From Paraburkholderia ferrariae NBRC 106233 (GTDB taxonomy: Bacteria > Pseudomonadota > Gammaproteobacteria > Burkholderiales > Burkholderiaceae), in the NCBI RefSeq assembly GCF_000685035.1, contig NZ_BAYB01000008.1, forward strand, positions 310,001 to 374,000: a stretch of DNA of 64,000 nucleotides. Direction: 5' to 3'. Made by a program: the position numbers and the translations under genes. This document shows, one piece after another, positions 8,561-18,228 of the stretch; within the stretch, counting starts at the first letter, position 1; each line of letters begins with the position of its first letter. The notes beneath the pieces are model-generated. The model ran no database searches. It was given only the letters and a program-made list of their open reading frames with translations, and was not told where the DNA came from.

Positions 8561-9577
8561 CTAGCGCCACGCGCGCAGCACGGCGCCCAGGTTGTCGCCG
8601 AGATCCGGCGCAAGGTAGCCGCCTTCCTGCACGAGCACGGTCGGCAGACCCAGTTGGGCGAGCCGCATGCCGATCCGGGCGAAGCCACGCTCCGTGATCT
8701 GGAGGTACGCGAACGGGTCGTGCTTCGAGGCGTCGAGGCCCAGCGCCACGACGAGGGCCTCCGGCGCAAACCGGCCTATCTCCCCGCAGGCCACGTCGAG
8801 TGCGGCGAGATAGGCGTCGTCACCCGTCCCCTTCGGCAGCGGATAGTTGCGGTTGCGGCCGAACGCAGCGCCCGTGCCGCGCTCGTGCACGCCACCGCTG
8901 AAAAACGGATACGCCACGGAGGGGTCCACATGCAGAGAAACCGTCAACACGTCGGGATCGGAGTAATAGATGCTTTGCTGGCCGTTGCCGTGATGCACGT
9001 CGACATCGATGACCGCAATGCGCCGCATGCGCGTGCGTAGCTGCTCGACGGCCACCGCGACATTGTTCACATAGCAGAATCCGCCCGCGCGCTCGCGCTC
9101 CGCGTGGTGGCCGGGCGGCCGGCAAAGCGCGTAGGCCGCGCCGTCGCCGGCCAGTACCGCCAGCGCCGCATGATGGGCTGCGTGCGCGCTGCGCAGGATG
9201 GCGTGCCAACTGCCGTCCGAGAGCGGCGACGTGCTATCTGCAATATGAAACCCGCAGCGCCCGACGATCGATACGGGGTACACCTTTGCCTCGCCGAAGG
9301 GATGAAAGCTCGGCACCATCGGCCCCGCCGCTCCCGTCGCGCGCCGCCAGGCATCGAGACCGTCGCGCAGGAAATCGAGGTAGCGTTCCGTGTGTACCGG
9401 TTCGACGGAACTGAGCCCGAAATCGTCCGGGACATGTGCGATACATCCGGCGGCAAGCGCGGCTTCGTGCAGCACGTCCGCGCGGGCGGGCTGTTCGGTA
9501 TAGGCCCGCTCATGTCCGTGCACGACGAACGACGCGGGGTCGTGCTCGCGCTGGCTTTCGCAGTAGAAGACTTTCAT
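8561..9577 (-). CDS. Histone-deacetylase-family amidohydrolase (acetylpolyamine amidohydrolase type)
   Basis: 338-residue zinc hydrolase of the arginase/deacetylase fold. The active-site blocks are present: RPPGHHAERERAGGFCYVNN (tandem histidines), VIDVDVHHGNG (zinc ligands Asp and His) and GLDASKHDP (second zinc Asp). Such enzymes remove acetyl groups from acetylated polyamines or related amides in the cytoplasm. It sits between an MFS carrier and a PotD-like binding protein, so deacylation of an imported amide is the likely role. The ATG at 9577 has GAGGGCGA upstream. Confidence 0.88.
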   Translation of the reverse strand: MKVFYCESQREHDPASFVVHGHERAYTEQPARADVLHEAALAAGCIAHVPDDFGLSSVEPVHTERYLDFLRDGLDAWRRATGAAGPMVPSFHPFGEAKVYPVSIVGRCGFHIADSTSPLSDGSWHAILRSAHAAHHAALAVLAGDGAAYALCRPPGHHAERERAGGFCYVNNVAVAVEQLRTRMRRIAVIDVDVHHGNGQQSIYYSDPDVLTVSLHVDPSVAYPFFSGGVHERGTGAAFGRNRNYPLPKGTGDDAYLAALDVACGEIGRFAPEALVVALGLDASKHDPFAYLQITERGFARIGMRLAQLGLPTVLVQEGGYLAPDLGDNLGAVLRAWR

Positions 9578-9590
9578 CGTGAATTCGCCC

Positions 9591-10967
9591 TCACGCCGCG
9601 TTGCGCCGCGAAGCGGTGTCCAGCCGATGCGCGTTGACCTGCGCACCCGCGCTCGCGTCCGCCATCCGGAAGCGGCTTGCCGGGATCAGCAGCAGCGCGG
9701 CCATGCCCAGCACCTGCACGCCGCACAGGACATAGAAGGCCGGGGCGAAGCCGCCTGCCAGCGTGCGCGCGTAGCCGATCATGAACGGAATCGCGTAGCC
9801 GCCGAGATTGCCGCCGATCGTCACCATGGCGAGCGCCGTGCCGGCCGCCGATCCCGAGAACAGCGTGGCAGGTACGGACCACAGCACGCCCGACGCGGTC
9901 TGCGCGCCCACGACAGCGAGTACGAGGCCGGCAAGCCCCACCCCGAGGCTGCCCGATGCCACACCCGTCAGCCAGAACCCCAGGACCGAAAGCAGCATCG
10001 GCAGGATCGAATGCCAGCGGCGCTCCTGCGTGCGGTCGGAATGGCGCGCGGCAAGCACCATGCAAACGCCGGAGAACACGTAGGGCAGCGCGGAAAGCAG
10101 CCCGACATGCAACAGACTGGCGATTCCCGCGCTGCGGAGGATCTGCGGCAGCCAGAAACTCACGCCATAGGCGCCGCCGAGCAATGCGAAGTTCGCGACC
10201 GCCATGAGCCAGACCGTGGGGCTGCGCAACGCGTCGCTCACGCGCCCCGGCAGCGCGCTCGCGCCCGCCGCCCCGGCGCCACGTGCCGCCGCGTGAACTT
10301 CGCGACGCTGCTGCGGGCTCAGCCATTTCGCGTCCAGCGGATCATTGGGCAGCCACGCGAGCGTGAACAGCGCAAGCCCGATCGCGGGCAGGGCCTCCAT
10401 CACGAAGAGCCACTGCCACCCGCGCAGCCCCCACCATTGCGGCGCCGCCTGCAGGATCCAGCCCGAGAGCGGGCCGCCCAGCATGCCGCCCAGCGTCAGT
10501 CCAAGGAAAAAGATCGCGCACACCTGCGAGCGCAGACGCGCGGGAAACCAGTACGTCATGTAGAGCATGACGCCGGGATAGCAGCCCGCTTCGGCGATGC
10601 CGAGCAGGATCCGCATGGCGTAGAACTGATGGGGATTGGCGACGAACGCCGTGCCCGCGGAAACCGCGCCCCAGACGAGCATGATGGCGCCGAGCCACAA
10701 CCGCGCGCCCACACGCTGGAGAATCAGATTGGCGGGAATTTCGAATGCGCAGTAGCCGAGGAAGAACAACCCTGCGCCGGTGCCGTAGGCGAGATCGCTC
10801 AGGCCGATGTCTCCTGCCATTTCAAGCTTGGCGAAGCCGACGTTGACCCGGTCGACGAACGACACGACGAGCAGCAGGACGAGGTAGGGAAGCAGCTTCG
10901 TTGCGATCCGGTTGTACAGCACATCGTCCCGGTCGTGCGCGAAGCTGGCACGGCTCAACAGTCTCAT
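9591..10967 (-). CDS. MFS transporter, anion:cation symporter (ACS) family
   Basis: About 458 residues with 12 hydrophobic segments. The family signature is present: YNRIATKLLPYL near the N-terminus, SFVDRVNVGFAKL in helix 1, the LLGIAEAGCYPGV motif around helix 4 and HSDRTQERRWH in the central loop. ACS carriers import organic anions such as aromatic acids, sugar acids or tartrate with protons. The ATG at 10967 has GAAGGG about 8 bases upstream. It shares its layout with the second ACS carrier at 13669-15018, so the two halves of this region may be related by duplication. Confidence 0.9.
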   Translation of the reverse strand: MRLLSRASFAHDRDDVLYNRIATKLLPYLVLLLVVSFVDRVNVGFAKLEMAGDIGLSDLAYGTGAGLFFLGYCAFEIPANLILQRVGARLWLGAIMLVWGAVSAGTAFVANPHQFYAMRILLGIAEAGCYPGVMLYMTYWFPARLRSQVCAIFFLGLTLGGMLGGPLSGWILQAAPQWWGLRGWQWLFVMEALPAIGLALFTLAWLPNDPLDAKWLSPQQRREVHAAARGAGAAGASALPGRVSDALRSPTVWLMAVANFALLGGAYGVSFWLPQILRSAGIASLLHVGLLSALPYVFSGVCMVLAARHSDRTQERRWHSILPMLLSVLGFWLTGVASGSLGVGLAGLVLAVVGAQTASGVLWSVPATLFSGSAAGTALAMVTIGGNLGGYAIPFMIGYARTLAGGFAPAFYVLCGVQVLGMAALLLIPASRFRMADASAGAQVNAHRLDTASRRNAA

Positions 10968-11118
10968 GCGTTTACCCTTCGGGTCAGGCGCGCGGCGCAC
11001 GGATCGATTGACCGTGGTCGCCGCTCGCATATTTGTTTCTCTATACGTTACGTCGTTTCTTTTTTATTCATCGTCGGGCGACAAAAAAACCCTGTCAACC
11101 GGAAACCGCGCGTGCCGC

Positions 11119-12477
11119 TCAGCGGCGAAGTTCTGCCGCCGTTTCGTCGAGGCATTCGCGCACCGCCCCCAGCAGCGCATCGATCTGCGCCTCCGTGCTG
11201 ATGAGCGGCGGGGCGAACAGCACCGAAGCGCCCAGCGCGCGCAGCAGGAAGCCGCGTGCCTGCAGCAGATCGGTCACGCGTTTGGGCACCTGGAGCTGCG
11301 GGTCGAACGGCGCGCGCGTAGCCTTGTCGGCGACGAGTTCGAGCGCGCCCATGAGCCCGATGCCGCGCGCCTCGCCCACGAGCGGATGCTCCCCAAGGTC
11401 GCGCAGACCCGCCTGCAGGCGCGCGCCTGCAGCCCTCACACGCTCGATAATCCGGTATTCCTCGTAGAGATCGAGCGTTTCGAGCGCGACCGCCGCCGCC
11501 ACCGGATGCCCGCCGTAGGTGAAGCCATGGCCGAAGCCGCCGAGCGCGTCGGTCTGGCTCGCAATGGCCTGATAGAGGCGTTCGCTGAGCATGAGCGCCG
11601 AAATGGGCTGATACGCCGAAGACAACCCTTTCGCGCAGGCCAGCATGTCCGGTTCCAGGCCGAATGCCTGCGAGCCCCAGTAGTGCCCGGTGCGCCCGAA
11701 TCCGCAGATCACCTCGTCCACGACGAACAGGATGTCATGCCTGCGCAGCACCGCCTGGACGCCTTCGAAGTAACCGGCCGGCGGCACGACCACGCCGCCC
11801 GTGCCCATCACCGGCTCGGCGAAGAACGCGCCGATGGTGTCGGCCCCCTCGGCCACGATCAGTTGCTCGAGCTCGTCGACCAGCCGCGCGCTGAACGCCG
11901 CCTCCGTTTCGCCTTCGCGCCCTTCGCGGTAGAAGTGCGGACAGCTCACGTGCAGCATCTCCGGCAACGGAAGGCCCCAGCCCGTCTGCATGTTTGGCAG
12001 TCCGGTGAGGCTCGCGGCCGCGACCGTGGTGCCGTGGTAGCCGCGCCGGCGGCCGATGATGCGGCGCTTGCCCGGCCGCCCCGCCGCGGCCTGGTAGTAC
12101 CAGACGAGCTTGATGGCCGTGTCGATGGCCTCGGAACCCGAACTCTGGAACATGACTTTCGACATCGGCGACGGCGCGAGCGCGAGCAGACGTGCGGCGA
12201 GCTCGATCACCGGGCGGCTGCTGCGATGCGCGAAGGTCTGCTGATAGGGCAGCGTCAGCATCTGGCGATAGGCAGCTTCGGCGAGACGCTTCTCGCTGAA
12301 GCCGAGCGAAGCGCACCAGAGCCCCGACATCCCTTCGAAATAGCGCTTGCCTTGCGTGTCGATGACATACGGCCCGTCGCCCGATTCAATAATCAGGGCT
12401 CCTGTTCTTTCATGTTGACGAAGATTCGTCTGCGGATGCAGGTGGTGATCGATATCGAGTTGATTCAGTGCGTTCAT
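11119..12477 (-). CDS. Class III (omega) aminotransferase
   Basis: 452-residue PLP-dependent enzyme that moves an amino group from an amine or omega-amino acid to pyruvate or another keto acid. Visible features are the PLP-phosphate region SSGSEAIDTAIKL, the Asp in LFVVDEVICGFGRTG, and the Schiff-base lysine in LACAKGLSSAY. The start at 12477 (MNALNQLD) was preferred to a longer frame because AGGGA precedes it and the upstream residues are not family-like. It is first in a leftward run that ends at the porin at 3547 and is divergent from an IclR gene. Taurine, putrescine or beta-alanine type substrates cannot be told apart from sequence alone. Confidence 0.88.
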   Translation of the reverse strand: MNALNQLDIDHHLHPQTNLRQHERTGALIIESGDGPYVIDTQGKRYFEGMSGLWCASLGFSEKRLAEAAYRQMLTLPYQQTFAHRSSRPVIELAARLLALAPSPMSKVMFQSSGSEAIDTAIKLVWYYQAAAGRPGKRRIIGRRRGYHGTTVAAASLTGLPNMQTGWGLPLPEMLHVSCPHFYREGREGETEAAFSARLVDELEQLIVAEGADTIGAFFAEPVMGTGGVVVPPAGYFEGVQAVLRRHDILFVVDEVICGFGRTGHYWGSQAFGLEPDMLACAKGLSSAYQPISALMLSERLYQAIASQTDALGGFGHGFTYGGHPVAAAVALETLDLYEEYRIIERVRAAGARLQAGLRDLGEHPLVGEARGIGLMGALELVADKATRAPFDPQLQVPKRVTDLLQARGFLLRALGASVLFAPPLISTEAQIDALLGAVRECLDETAAELRR

Positions 12478-12780
12478 CGGAGTGTCCCTGCCAGTGGCAT
12501 AACCAGTGAAATCAGCAGCCGGGTTCCCAGCGTTGCCGGAACCACGCCTTGTTTCGTTATAAGTTACCATGTTTCTTATTGCGTAACATAGGTATTTCCG
12601 AGAACGTGGCTCTGTCGCGTACCGCGAACCGCCCGTGCGCTCGCCAGCAAGGCCGTTGTGTTATATCTGCAGGAAAAGAGGGCCGCCGACCGGCCATGAA
12701 CCGCGTGTTCTGGCGCTGCGGCTCGGCGAAATGAACAAGAAGCGTGCGCGCGAATGCGCCGCCCAATGGGATTGGATGGA
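12478..12780. promoter_or_regulatory. Divergent control region between aminotransferase and IclR genes
   Basis: 303 bases with no credible gene. Near the aminotransferase end, at 12551-12590, is an AT-rich segment with GTTAC (12563) and GTAAC (12583) in inverted orientation around GTTTCTTATTGC. A similar GTTTCT-CTATACGTTAC string occurs at 11035-11050 before the MFS gene. These are candidate operator and promoter elements for the leftward unit. Confidence 0.4.
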
Positions 12781-13596
12781 ATGGACGAGGAAAAGACAAA
12801 AAGCGGCGTCAAGTCGGTGCAGATGACGTTCGACATTCTGGAAAGCGTTGTCGGTGCCTCGGATGAAATCGGCGTGAGCGAACTCGCCGCGCAGCTCAAC
12901 ACCACGAAGACCACGATCTTTCGCCATCTGCAAACGCTGATGGAGCTCGGCTACCTGGCGCAGAATCCGGTGACCTCGCGGTATCGCCCCGGGGTGAAAG
13001 CGTATTTGCTGAGCCGCTCCGCGGCTTCGCGCATCGACCTGCTGAGCGCCTCCGAGGCCGCCATGCGCGATCTGCGCGAGGAACTCGGCATGTCGGTCGT
13101 GCTCTCCGGACTGAGCGCGCGCGAACTCACCGTGCTCGCCACGGTAGTCGGCAAGGCAGCGCTCGAAATCGGCGTGCGGCCCGGCACGAATCTCGCACTC
13201 AATGCCAACGCGCAAGGCTATGTCGCGCTCGCGTTCGGTCCACCGGAGTTGCGCGCGCAGTTGAAGCGGCAGGAATTGAAGGCCTACACGCCGCATACCC
13301 TCACCACACACGCCGAACTCGACGCCGTCGTGCGCAAGACCCGCGAAAAAGGCTTCGCGGTGGCGTTCGAGGCAGAAACGCTCGGCATCAGCGCGGTTGC
13401 CGCTCCGCTGCTCGACAGCACGGGGCTCGCAATCGGCACGCTCGCGCTCGTCGGCAGCATCCAGTACATCCCGAAGGCGCCATCGGCCGCCATCGTCGAT
13501 CCGCTGGTACGCACCGCCCTGCGCATCTCGTGGAATCTCGGCTACAAGGGCAGCGATCTGCACCACGCTCAGAGCGCTCAGCCCGGCAACGGCTGA
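12781..13596 (+). CDS. IclR-family transcriptional regulator
   Basis: 271 residues with an N-terminal winged helix (KSVQMTFDILESV...ELAAQLNTTKTTIFRHLQTL) and a C-terminal GAF-like effector domain (NAQGYVALAF, then R-KGFAVAFEAETLGISAVAAPLL). IclR proteins bind small aromatic or organic-acid effectors. ATGs at 12754 and 12766 are alternative starts; 12781 begins closest to the conserved helix and has a GGATTGGA-like site upstream. Divergent from the aminotransferase gene, which it probably controls. Confidence 0.9.
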   Translation: MDEEKTKSGVKSVQMTFDILESVVGASDEIGVSELAAQLNTTKTTIFRHLQTLMELGYLAQNPVTSRYRPGVKAYLLSRSAASRIDLLSASEAAMRDLREELGMSVVLSGLSARELTVLATVVGKAALEIGVRPGTNLALNANAQGYVALAFGPPELRAQLKRQELKAYTPHTLTTHAELDAVVRKTREKGFAVAFEAETLGISAVAAPLLDSTGLAIGTLALVGSIQYIPKAPSAAIVDPLVRTALRISWNLGYKGSDLHHAQSAQPGNG

Positions 13597-13618
13597 ACGC
13601 GCGCGCAGCGGAAAGCGG

Positions 13619-13657
13619 CGCCTCCCGCGCGGCCGCACGATGCACGCGCGGGCGGCG
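13619..13657. terminator. GC-rich stem-loop between convergent IclR and MFS genes
   Basis: CGCC-T-CCCGCGCG (13619-13631) pairs with CGCGCGGG-C-GGCG (13645-13657), leaving a 13-base loop. It lies in the 72-base convergent gap and could end transcription from both sides, but no T-run follows. Confidence 0.35.
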
Positions 13658-13668
13658 GCGCGTGCCGC

Positions 13669-15018
13669 TCAAACCGGCGTGTCGCCGTACAGTGTCGGCT
13701 TGGCGGCTTGCCTGCGCTGGCGCAACTGCGGCACGCAGGCCATCGTCAGCGCGCCGACCAGCGTCACTGCCGCGAGCGCATAGAGCCCGCTTTCGAGGTG
13801 CCCCGTGCGGTCGCGCAGCCAGCCCATCAGGAACGGGCTCGCATATCCGCCCAGATTGCCGATCATCGCCATCAGCGCGATCGCAGCCGCGGCAGCCTGC
13901 CCCGTCAGCAGCACGCCCGGCAGCGCCCATAGCACGCAGAACCCCGAAAGGCCGCCGGCCATCGCCACGCTCAGGCCCATCAGCGAAAGCCACGGTTCGG
14001 TGTGAAAGCATGCGCTGAACGCGAGCCCGGCCGCGGAAAGCGCCGTGGCAATCGTGCCGTGCCAGCGCCGCTCCTTCGTGCGGTCCGAATGCTTGCTGAC
14101 GACGATCATCACCACGGCCGCCACCGCAAACGGCACGGCGGCCAGCAAGCCCGTGGTCAGCAGGTTGCGGACGCCCAGATTCTTCACGATCTGCGGCATC
14201 CAGAACGACACGCCGTAGGTGCCGCATAGCAGCGTGAAGTTCGTGACGATGAGGCACCAGATGCCGGCGTTCGTGAATGCCGCGCGGAAGTCGTGGCGCG
14301 CGCCATCGCGCTCGTTTGCGCTGCGTTGCGCGCCCAGTTGGCTCACCACGCGGGCGTTGTCGTCGGCGCTCAGCCAATGAACCTTGCCGGGGCCGTCGTC
14401 AAGATAGAAGTACGTAACAATGCCGAACAGGATGGCGGGCGAGCCTTCGAGCAGGAACAGCCACTGCCAGCCCGCGAGACCCCAGACACCCGCGAAGGTC
14501 TGCATGATCCAGCCCGAGAGCGGACTGCCGAACACACCCGCGAGCGCGATCCCCAGGTTGAAATACGCCATGGCCTGGGAGCGCGCATAGGTCGGGAACC
14601 AGTACGTGAGATAGAGCACGATGCCCGGGTAGAAACCGGCTTCGGAAATGCCCAGCAAAAAGCGCAGGACATAGAACGACGTGGGCGAATGCACGAACAG
14701 CATGCACGACGAAACGATCCCCCACACGACCATGATGCGTGCGATCCAGAATTTCGCGCCCACGCGCTGCAGCATCAGGTTGCTCGGTATCTCGCACAGG
14801 CAGTAGCCGATGAAGAACACCCCCGCGCCGAAGCCGAACGCCGTATCGGAAAGACCGATATCGGCGGCCATCTGAAGCTTCGCGAAGCCGACGTTGACGC
14901 GGTCGAGAAATGAAATGATGTAGAGAAAGAACAGGAACGGCAGAATGCGCCGCGCGATGCGGTTATAGAGCGCCCAGTCGCGTGCGGACTCGAACGTCGG
15001 GCGGGAAAGCAGATTCAT
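13669..15018 (-). CDS. MFS transporter, anion:cation symporter (ACS) family
   Basis: 449 residues, 12 predicted helices, with the same family marks as the carrier at 9591 (YNRIARRILPFLF, SFLDRVNVGFAKLQM, LGISEAGFYPGIVLYL, KHSDRTKERRWHG). GAGGAGA lies 6-7 bases before the ATG at 15018, a strong ribosome site. It follows the GMC oxidoreductase and ALDH genes on the same strand, so it probably imports the acid or alcohol substrate of that unit. Confidence 0.91.
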   Translation of the reverse strand: MNLLSRPTFESARDWALYNRIARRILPFLFFLYIISFLDRVNVGFAKLQMAADIGLSDTAFGFGAGVFFIGYCLCEIPSNLMLQRVGAKFWIARIMVVWGIVSSCMLFVHSPTSFYVLRFLLGISEAGFYPGIVLYLTYWFPTYARSQAMAYFNLGIALAGVFGSPLSGWIMQTFAGVWGLAGWQWLFLLEGSPAILFGIVTYFYLDDGPGKVHWLSADDNARVVSQLGAQRSANERDGARHDFRAAFTNAGIWCLIVTNFTLLCGTYGVSFWMPQIVKNLGVRNLLTTGLLAAVPFAVAAVVMIVVSKHSDRTKERRWHGTIATALSAAGLAFSACFHTEPWLSLMGLSVAMAGGLSGFCVLWALPGVLLTGQAAAAAIALMAMIGNLGGYASPFLMGWLRDRTGHLESGLYALAAVTLVGALTMACVPQLRQRRQAAKPTLYGDTPV

Positions 15019-15116
15019 GTTGTCTCCTCAACTGCGTGCTGTAGTGTACGTCTCATGCGTTTTCGGCCAGCGAAACGGCGCGGCTCTGCGGCCGCGTCCG
15101 CCTCGTGCCCATGTAT

Positions 15117-16733
15117 TCAGGCAGCGTGCCGCGTGCCTGCCCGCCGCTGAGCGAGCATGAATCCGGCGCAGCGTTCTCCGATCATGATGGTGGGCGCATT
15201 CGTATTGCCGCTTACGATCAGCGGCATCACCGAAGCGTCGGCGATGCGCAGCCCCTCCAGGCCCCGCACCTTCAGTTCCGGCGTGACGACGGAAAGCGCA
15301 TCGGTGCCCATCTTGCAGGTGCCCACCGGATGGAACACCGTTTTCGCCACCGTGCGCACGTAATCCTCGTAGACAGGCAGGGGAATCGCGTCGTCGGCCG
15401 TGTCGGGCAGCACGAGCATGCCGTCGAGCAGGCTCGCGAGCGACGGCGCACGCATGATACGCCGCGCGAAACGCACGCCGGCCACCATCGTGCGCAGATC
15501 GTCCTCGTCGGAGAGAAAACCGGCGTCGAGCGAGAAGTCGTCGTGCGGATCGGCGCTGCGCAAGCGCAGCGTGCCGCGCGACTTCGGCCGCAACGCGCAC
15601 GGATTCAGCGAGAGGCCATGCCCTTGCGGCGCAGCCCGATCGACATCGCCGACGAGCGCGGGCACGACGTGAAACTGCACGTCGGGCCGCCCGCAGCCGG
15701 TCGCATCGACGAACGCACCGCTTTCAATCACGTTGGAGGTCAACAGACCGCGCCGTGCCGCCACGTACTGCAAGCCGTGACGCAGCGCCTTGACGCCGCG
15801 GTCGTGGCCGAGCAGGCTGACCGGTTCGCGCGTGCGCGCATAGACCGACGCCGCGAGATGGTCCTGGAAATTGCGCCCGACGCCGGGCAGATCGTGCAGC
15901 ACACCCACGCCCAGGTCGCGCAGATGCACGCCGTCGCCCACGCCCGAGAGCATCAGGATCTTCGGCGTGGCAAGCGCACCCGCGCTCAGCACGACTTCTT
16001 CCCGGCAGCGGAATTCGTGGCGCGTGCCGTCGTCCGCTCGCGCGATCACGCCGACCGCGCGGCGCCCCTCGAACACCAGCCGCTCGACCGCGTAACCGGT
16101 CCGCACGCTCAGGTCGCGATGGCCGCGCATGGGCCCGAGGTAGGCCACGGCCGAGCTGCAGCGGCGCCCCGCGTCGGTCGTCGTCTGGTAATAGCCCACC
16201 CCCTCCTGGCGCGCACCGTTGAAGTCCTCGGTATACGGCACGCCCGCCTCCATCGCGGCCTTGACGAACGCGACACTCAGCGCGTGCCGGTGCGTACCGT
16301 CGCTCACTTTCAGCGGTCCGTGCTGGCCGTGCAGGGGCGCGCCGAGGCGCCGGTTGCCCTCGGCGCGGAGGAAATACGGCAGCACGTCGGCGAAGCTCCA
16401 GCCCGTTGCGCCGGCTTCGGCCCAGTCGTCGTAATCCTGCTGCTGGCCGCGAATGTAGATCATCGCGTTCACCGAGCTGCCGCCGCCCAGCGTTCGCCCT
16501 TGCGGGATATACACTTCGCGGTCGTTCACGTGCGCCTGCGCGTCGGTACGGTACATCCACGTGCGGCGGGTGCCGTGCACGCGGATGAAAGTACCCGGAA
16601 TATGGATGAACGGATGGTTGTCGCGCGGGCCGGCCTCGAGCAGCAGCACGCTGCAGCCGGCTTCGACGAGGCGCGCCGCGACCGTGCAGCCGCCCGACCC
16701 GCCGCCCGCGACGATGTAATCGAAAGTCTCCAT
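15117..16733 (-). CDS. GMC-family FAD oxidoreductase (choline/alcohol dehydrogenase type)
   Basis: 538 residues. The N-terminal dinucleotide fold is FDYIVAGGGSGGCTVAARL and the FAD loop is GRTLGGGSSVNAMIYIRG. The GMC signatures 1 and 2 (around GPLKVSDG and VVLSAGALATPKILMLSGVG) and the C-terminal active-site His region (FHPVGTCKMG, then SGNTNAPTIMIGERCA) are intact. It oxidises an alcohol to an aldehyde in the cytoplasm; with the ALDH gene just upstream this gives a two-step alcohol-to-acid route. The start METFDY fits the family. Confidence 0.9.
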   Translation of the reverse strand: METFDYIVAGGGSGGCTVAARLVEAGCSVLLLEAGPRDNHPFIHIPGTFIRVHGTRRTWMYRTDAQAHVNDREVYIPQGRTLGGGSSVNAMIYIRGQQQDYDDWAEAGATGWSFADVLPYFLRAEGNRRLGAPLHGQHGPLKVSDGTHRHALSVAFVKAAMEAGVPYTEDFNGARQEGVGYYQTTTDAGRRCSSAVAYLGPMRGHRDLSVRTGYAVERLVFEGRRAVGVIARADDGTRHEFRCREEVVLSAGALATPKILMLSGVGDGVHLRDLGVGVLHDLPGVGRNFQDHLAASVYARTREPVSLLGHDRGVKALRHGLQYVAARRGLLTSNVIESGAFVDATGCGRPDVQFHVVPALVGDVDRAAPQGHGLSLNPCALRPKSRGTLRLRSADPHDDFSLDAGFLSDEDDLRTMVAGVRFARRIMRAPSLASLLDGMLVLPDTADDAIPLPVYEDYVRTVAKTVFHPVGTCKMGTDALSVVTPELKVRGLEGLRIADASVMPLIVSGNTNAPTIMIGERCAGFMLAQRRAGTRHAA

Positions 16734-16744
16734 TGCCGCCGCGC

Positions 16745-18181
16745 TCAAATGCCGACCTGGCTCACGAACTTCGGCTGCAGATAAGCATCGAGCCCTTCGC
16801 TGCCGCCCTCGCTGCCGTAGCCGCTGTCCTTCCAGCCGCCAAACGGCGTTTCCGGCGCGGCGAGCCCAAAGTGGTTGATCGAGACCATGCCGCATTCGAG
16901 ATCGTCGGCAAGGCGCGTGGCTGTGGCGATCGAGCGCGTGAAGGCAAACGAGGCGAGGCCATACGGCAGCGCATTGGCGCGCGCGATCGCCTCGTCGAGC
17001 GTGTCGAAGCGCAGGACGGCCGCGATCGGGCCGAACGGCTCGTCGCGCATCACGCGCGCGTGGTCAGGCACGTCGGTCAGCACGGTGGGCTGGAAGAAGA
17101 AGCCCGCCGCCGCGCCGAGGCGTTCGCCGCCCACCCGCACGCTCGCGCCGCATTCGCGCGCGTCGGCGACGAAGGCGGCCATCGCATCGACGCGGCGCGC
17201 ATTCGCGAGCGGGCCCATCTGCGTGCCGGCAGCGTCGCCCGCGCCCACCACGAGCCGCGCACTGTGACTCGCAAAGGCGTCGACAAACGCCTCATACACG
17301 CCCGACTGCACGAAAAAGCGCGTGGGCGAAGCACACACCTGACCGGCGTTACGGAACTTGAGCCCGGTGCCGAGCGCGGCGGCCGCGGCTACGTCGGCGT
17401 CGTCGCAGACGATGAACGGCGCGTGGCCGCCCAGTTCGAGCGTGCAGCGCTTCAGATGCTGCGCGGCCAGCGCACCGAGCGCACGGCCCACCGGCACCGA
17501 ACCCGTGAACGAAACCTTGCGGACCACGTCGGATGCGATCAGATACGACGACACTTCCGCCGGCACGCCGAACAGCAGGTTCAGCACGCCGTCCGGCACG
17601 CCCGCGTCCTGAAACGCGCGGCACATTTCGATACACGACGAGGGCGTTTCCTCCGGCCCTTTCGCGATGATCGAACAGCCGGCCGCCAGCGCACCCGCGA
17701 TCTTGCGCACGAGTTGCGAGACCGGGAAGTTCCACGGGCTGAACGCCGCCACCGGCCCCACCGGCTCGCGCTGCACGATCTGGCGCGCGCCGCGCTGACG
17801 CGGCGGAATCAGGCGGCCATACGCGCGGCGGCCCTCTTCCGCGTACCAGTCGACGTGATCGCCCGCGCCGCCCGCCTCCATGCGCGCTTCGGCCAGCGGC
17901 TTGCCCTGCTCCTTCGTGATGAGCTGCGCGATCGTTTCCGCGCGCTCGCGCAGCAGGTCGGCCGCGCGGCCGAGGATCTTCGCCCGCTCGTACGGCGAAG
18001 TCCTGCGCCACACCTCGAAGCCGCGCTGCGCCGCCGCGAGCGCGAGCGCCATGTCCTGTTCGCCCGCAAGCGAGAGTTCGCCGAGCGCCGCGCCCGTGGC
18101 GGGATCGCGCACCGTCGCACGCTGCGCATGCGTGCCGGCGCGCCATGCGCCATCGATCAGCAAAGGAGTTTCCAGAGTCAT
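16745..18181 (-). CDS. NAD(P)-dependent aldehyde dehydrogenase (succinate-semialdehyde dehydrogenase type)
   Basis: 478 residues. Rossmann and catalytic blocks are visible: FSPWNFPVSQLVRKIAGALAAG, VSFTGSVPVGRALG, catalytic Glu in CTLELGGHAPFIV, catalytic Cys in NAGQVCASPTRFFV, and the NHFGLAAPETPFGGWKDSGYG tail typical of the SSADH branch. AAGGACG precedes the ATG at 18181. It ends 11 bases before the GMC gene. It is divergent from the cupin gene at 18475. Confidence 0.92.
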   Translation of the reverse strand: MTLETPLLIDGAWRAGTHAQRATVRDPATGAALGELSLAGEQDMALALAAAQRGFEVWRRTSPYERAKILGRAADLLRERAETIAQLITKEQGKPLAEARMEAGGAGDHVDWYAEEGRRAYGRLIPPRQRGARQIVQREPVGPVAAFSPWNFPVSQLVRKIAGALAAGCSIIAKGPEETPSSCIEMCRAFQDAGVPDGVLNLLFGVPAEVSSYLIASDVVRKVSFTGSVPVGRALGALAAQHLKRCTLELGGHAPFIVCDDADVAAAAALGTGLKFRNAGQVCASPTRFFVQSGVYEAFVDAFASHSARLVVGAGDAAGTQMGPLANARRVDAMAAFVADARECGASVRVGGERLGAAAGFFFQPTVLTDVPDHARVMRDEPFGPIAAVLRFDTLDEAIARANALPYGLASFAFTRSIATATRLADDLECGMVSINHFGLAAPETPFGGWKDSGYGSEGGSEGLDAYLQPKFVSQVGI

Positions 18182-18228
18182 CTTGCGTCCTTGTAGCCCG
18201 GTCTTCCGGGCACCTTTCGTTGCCGTTG

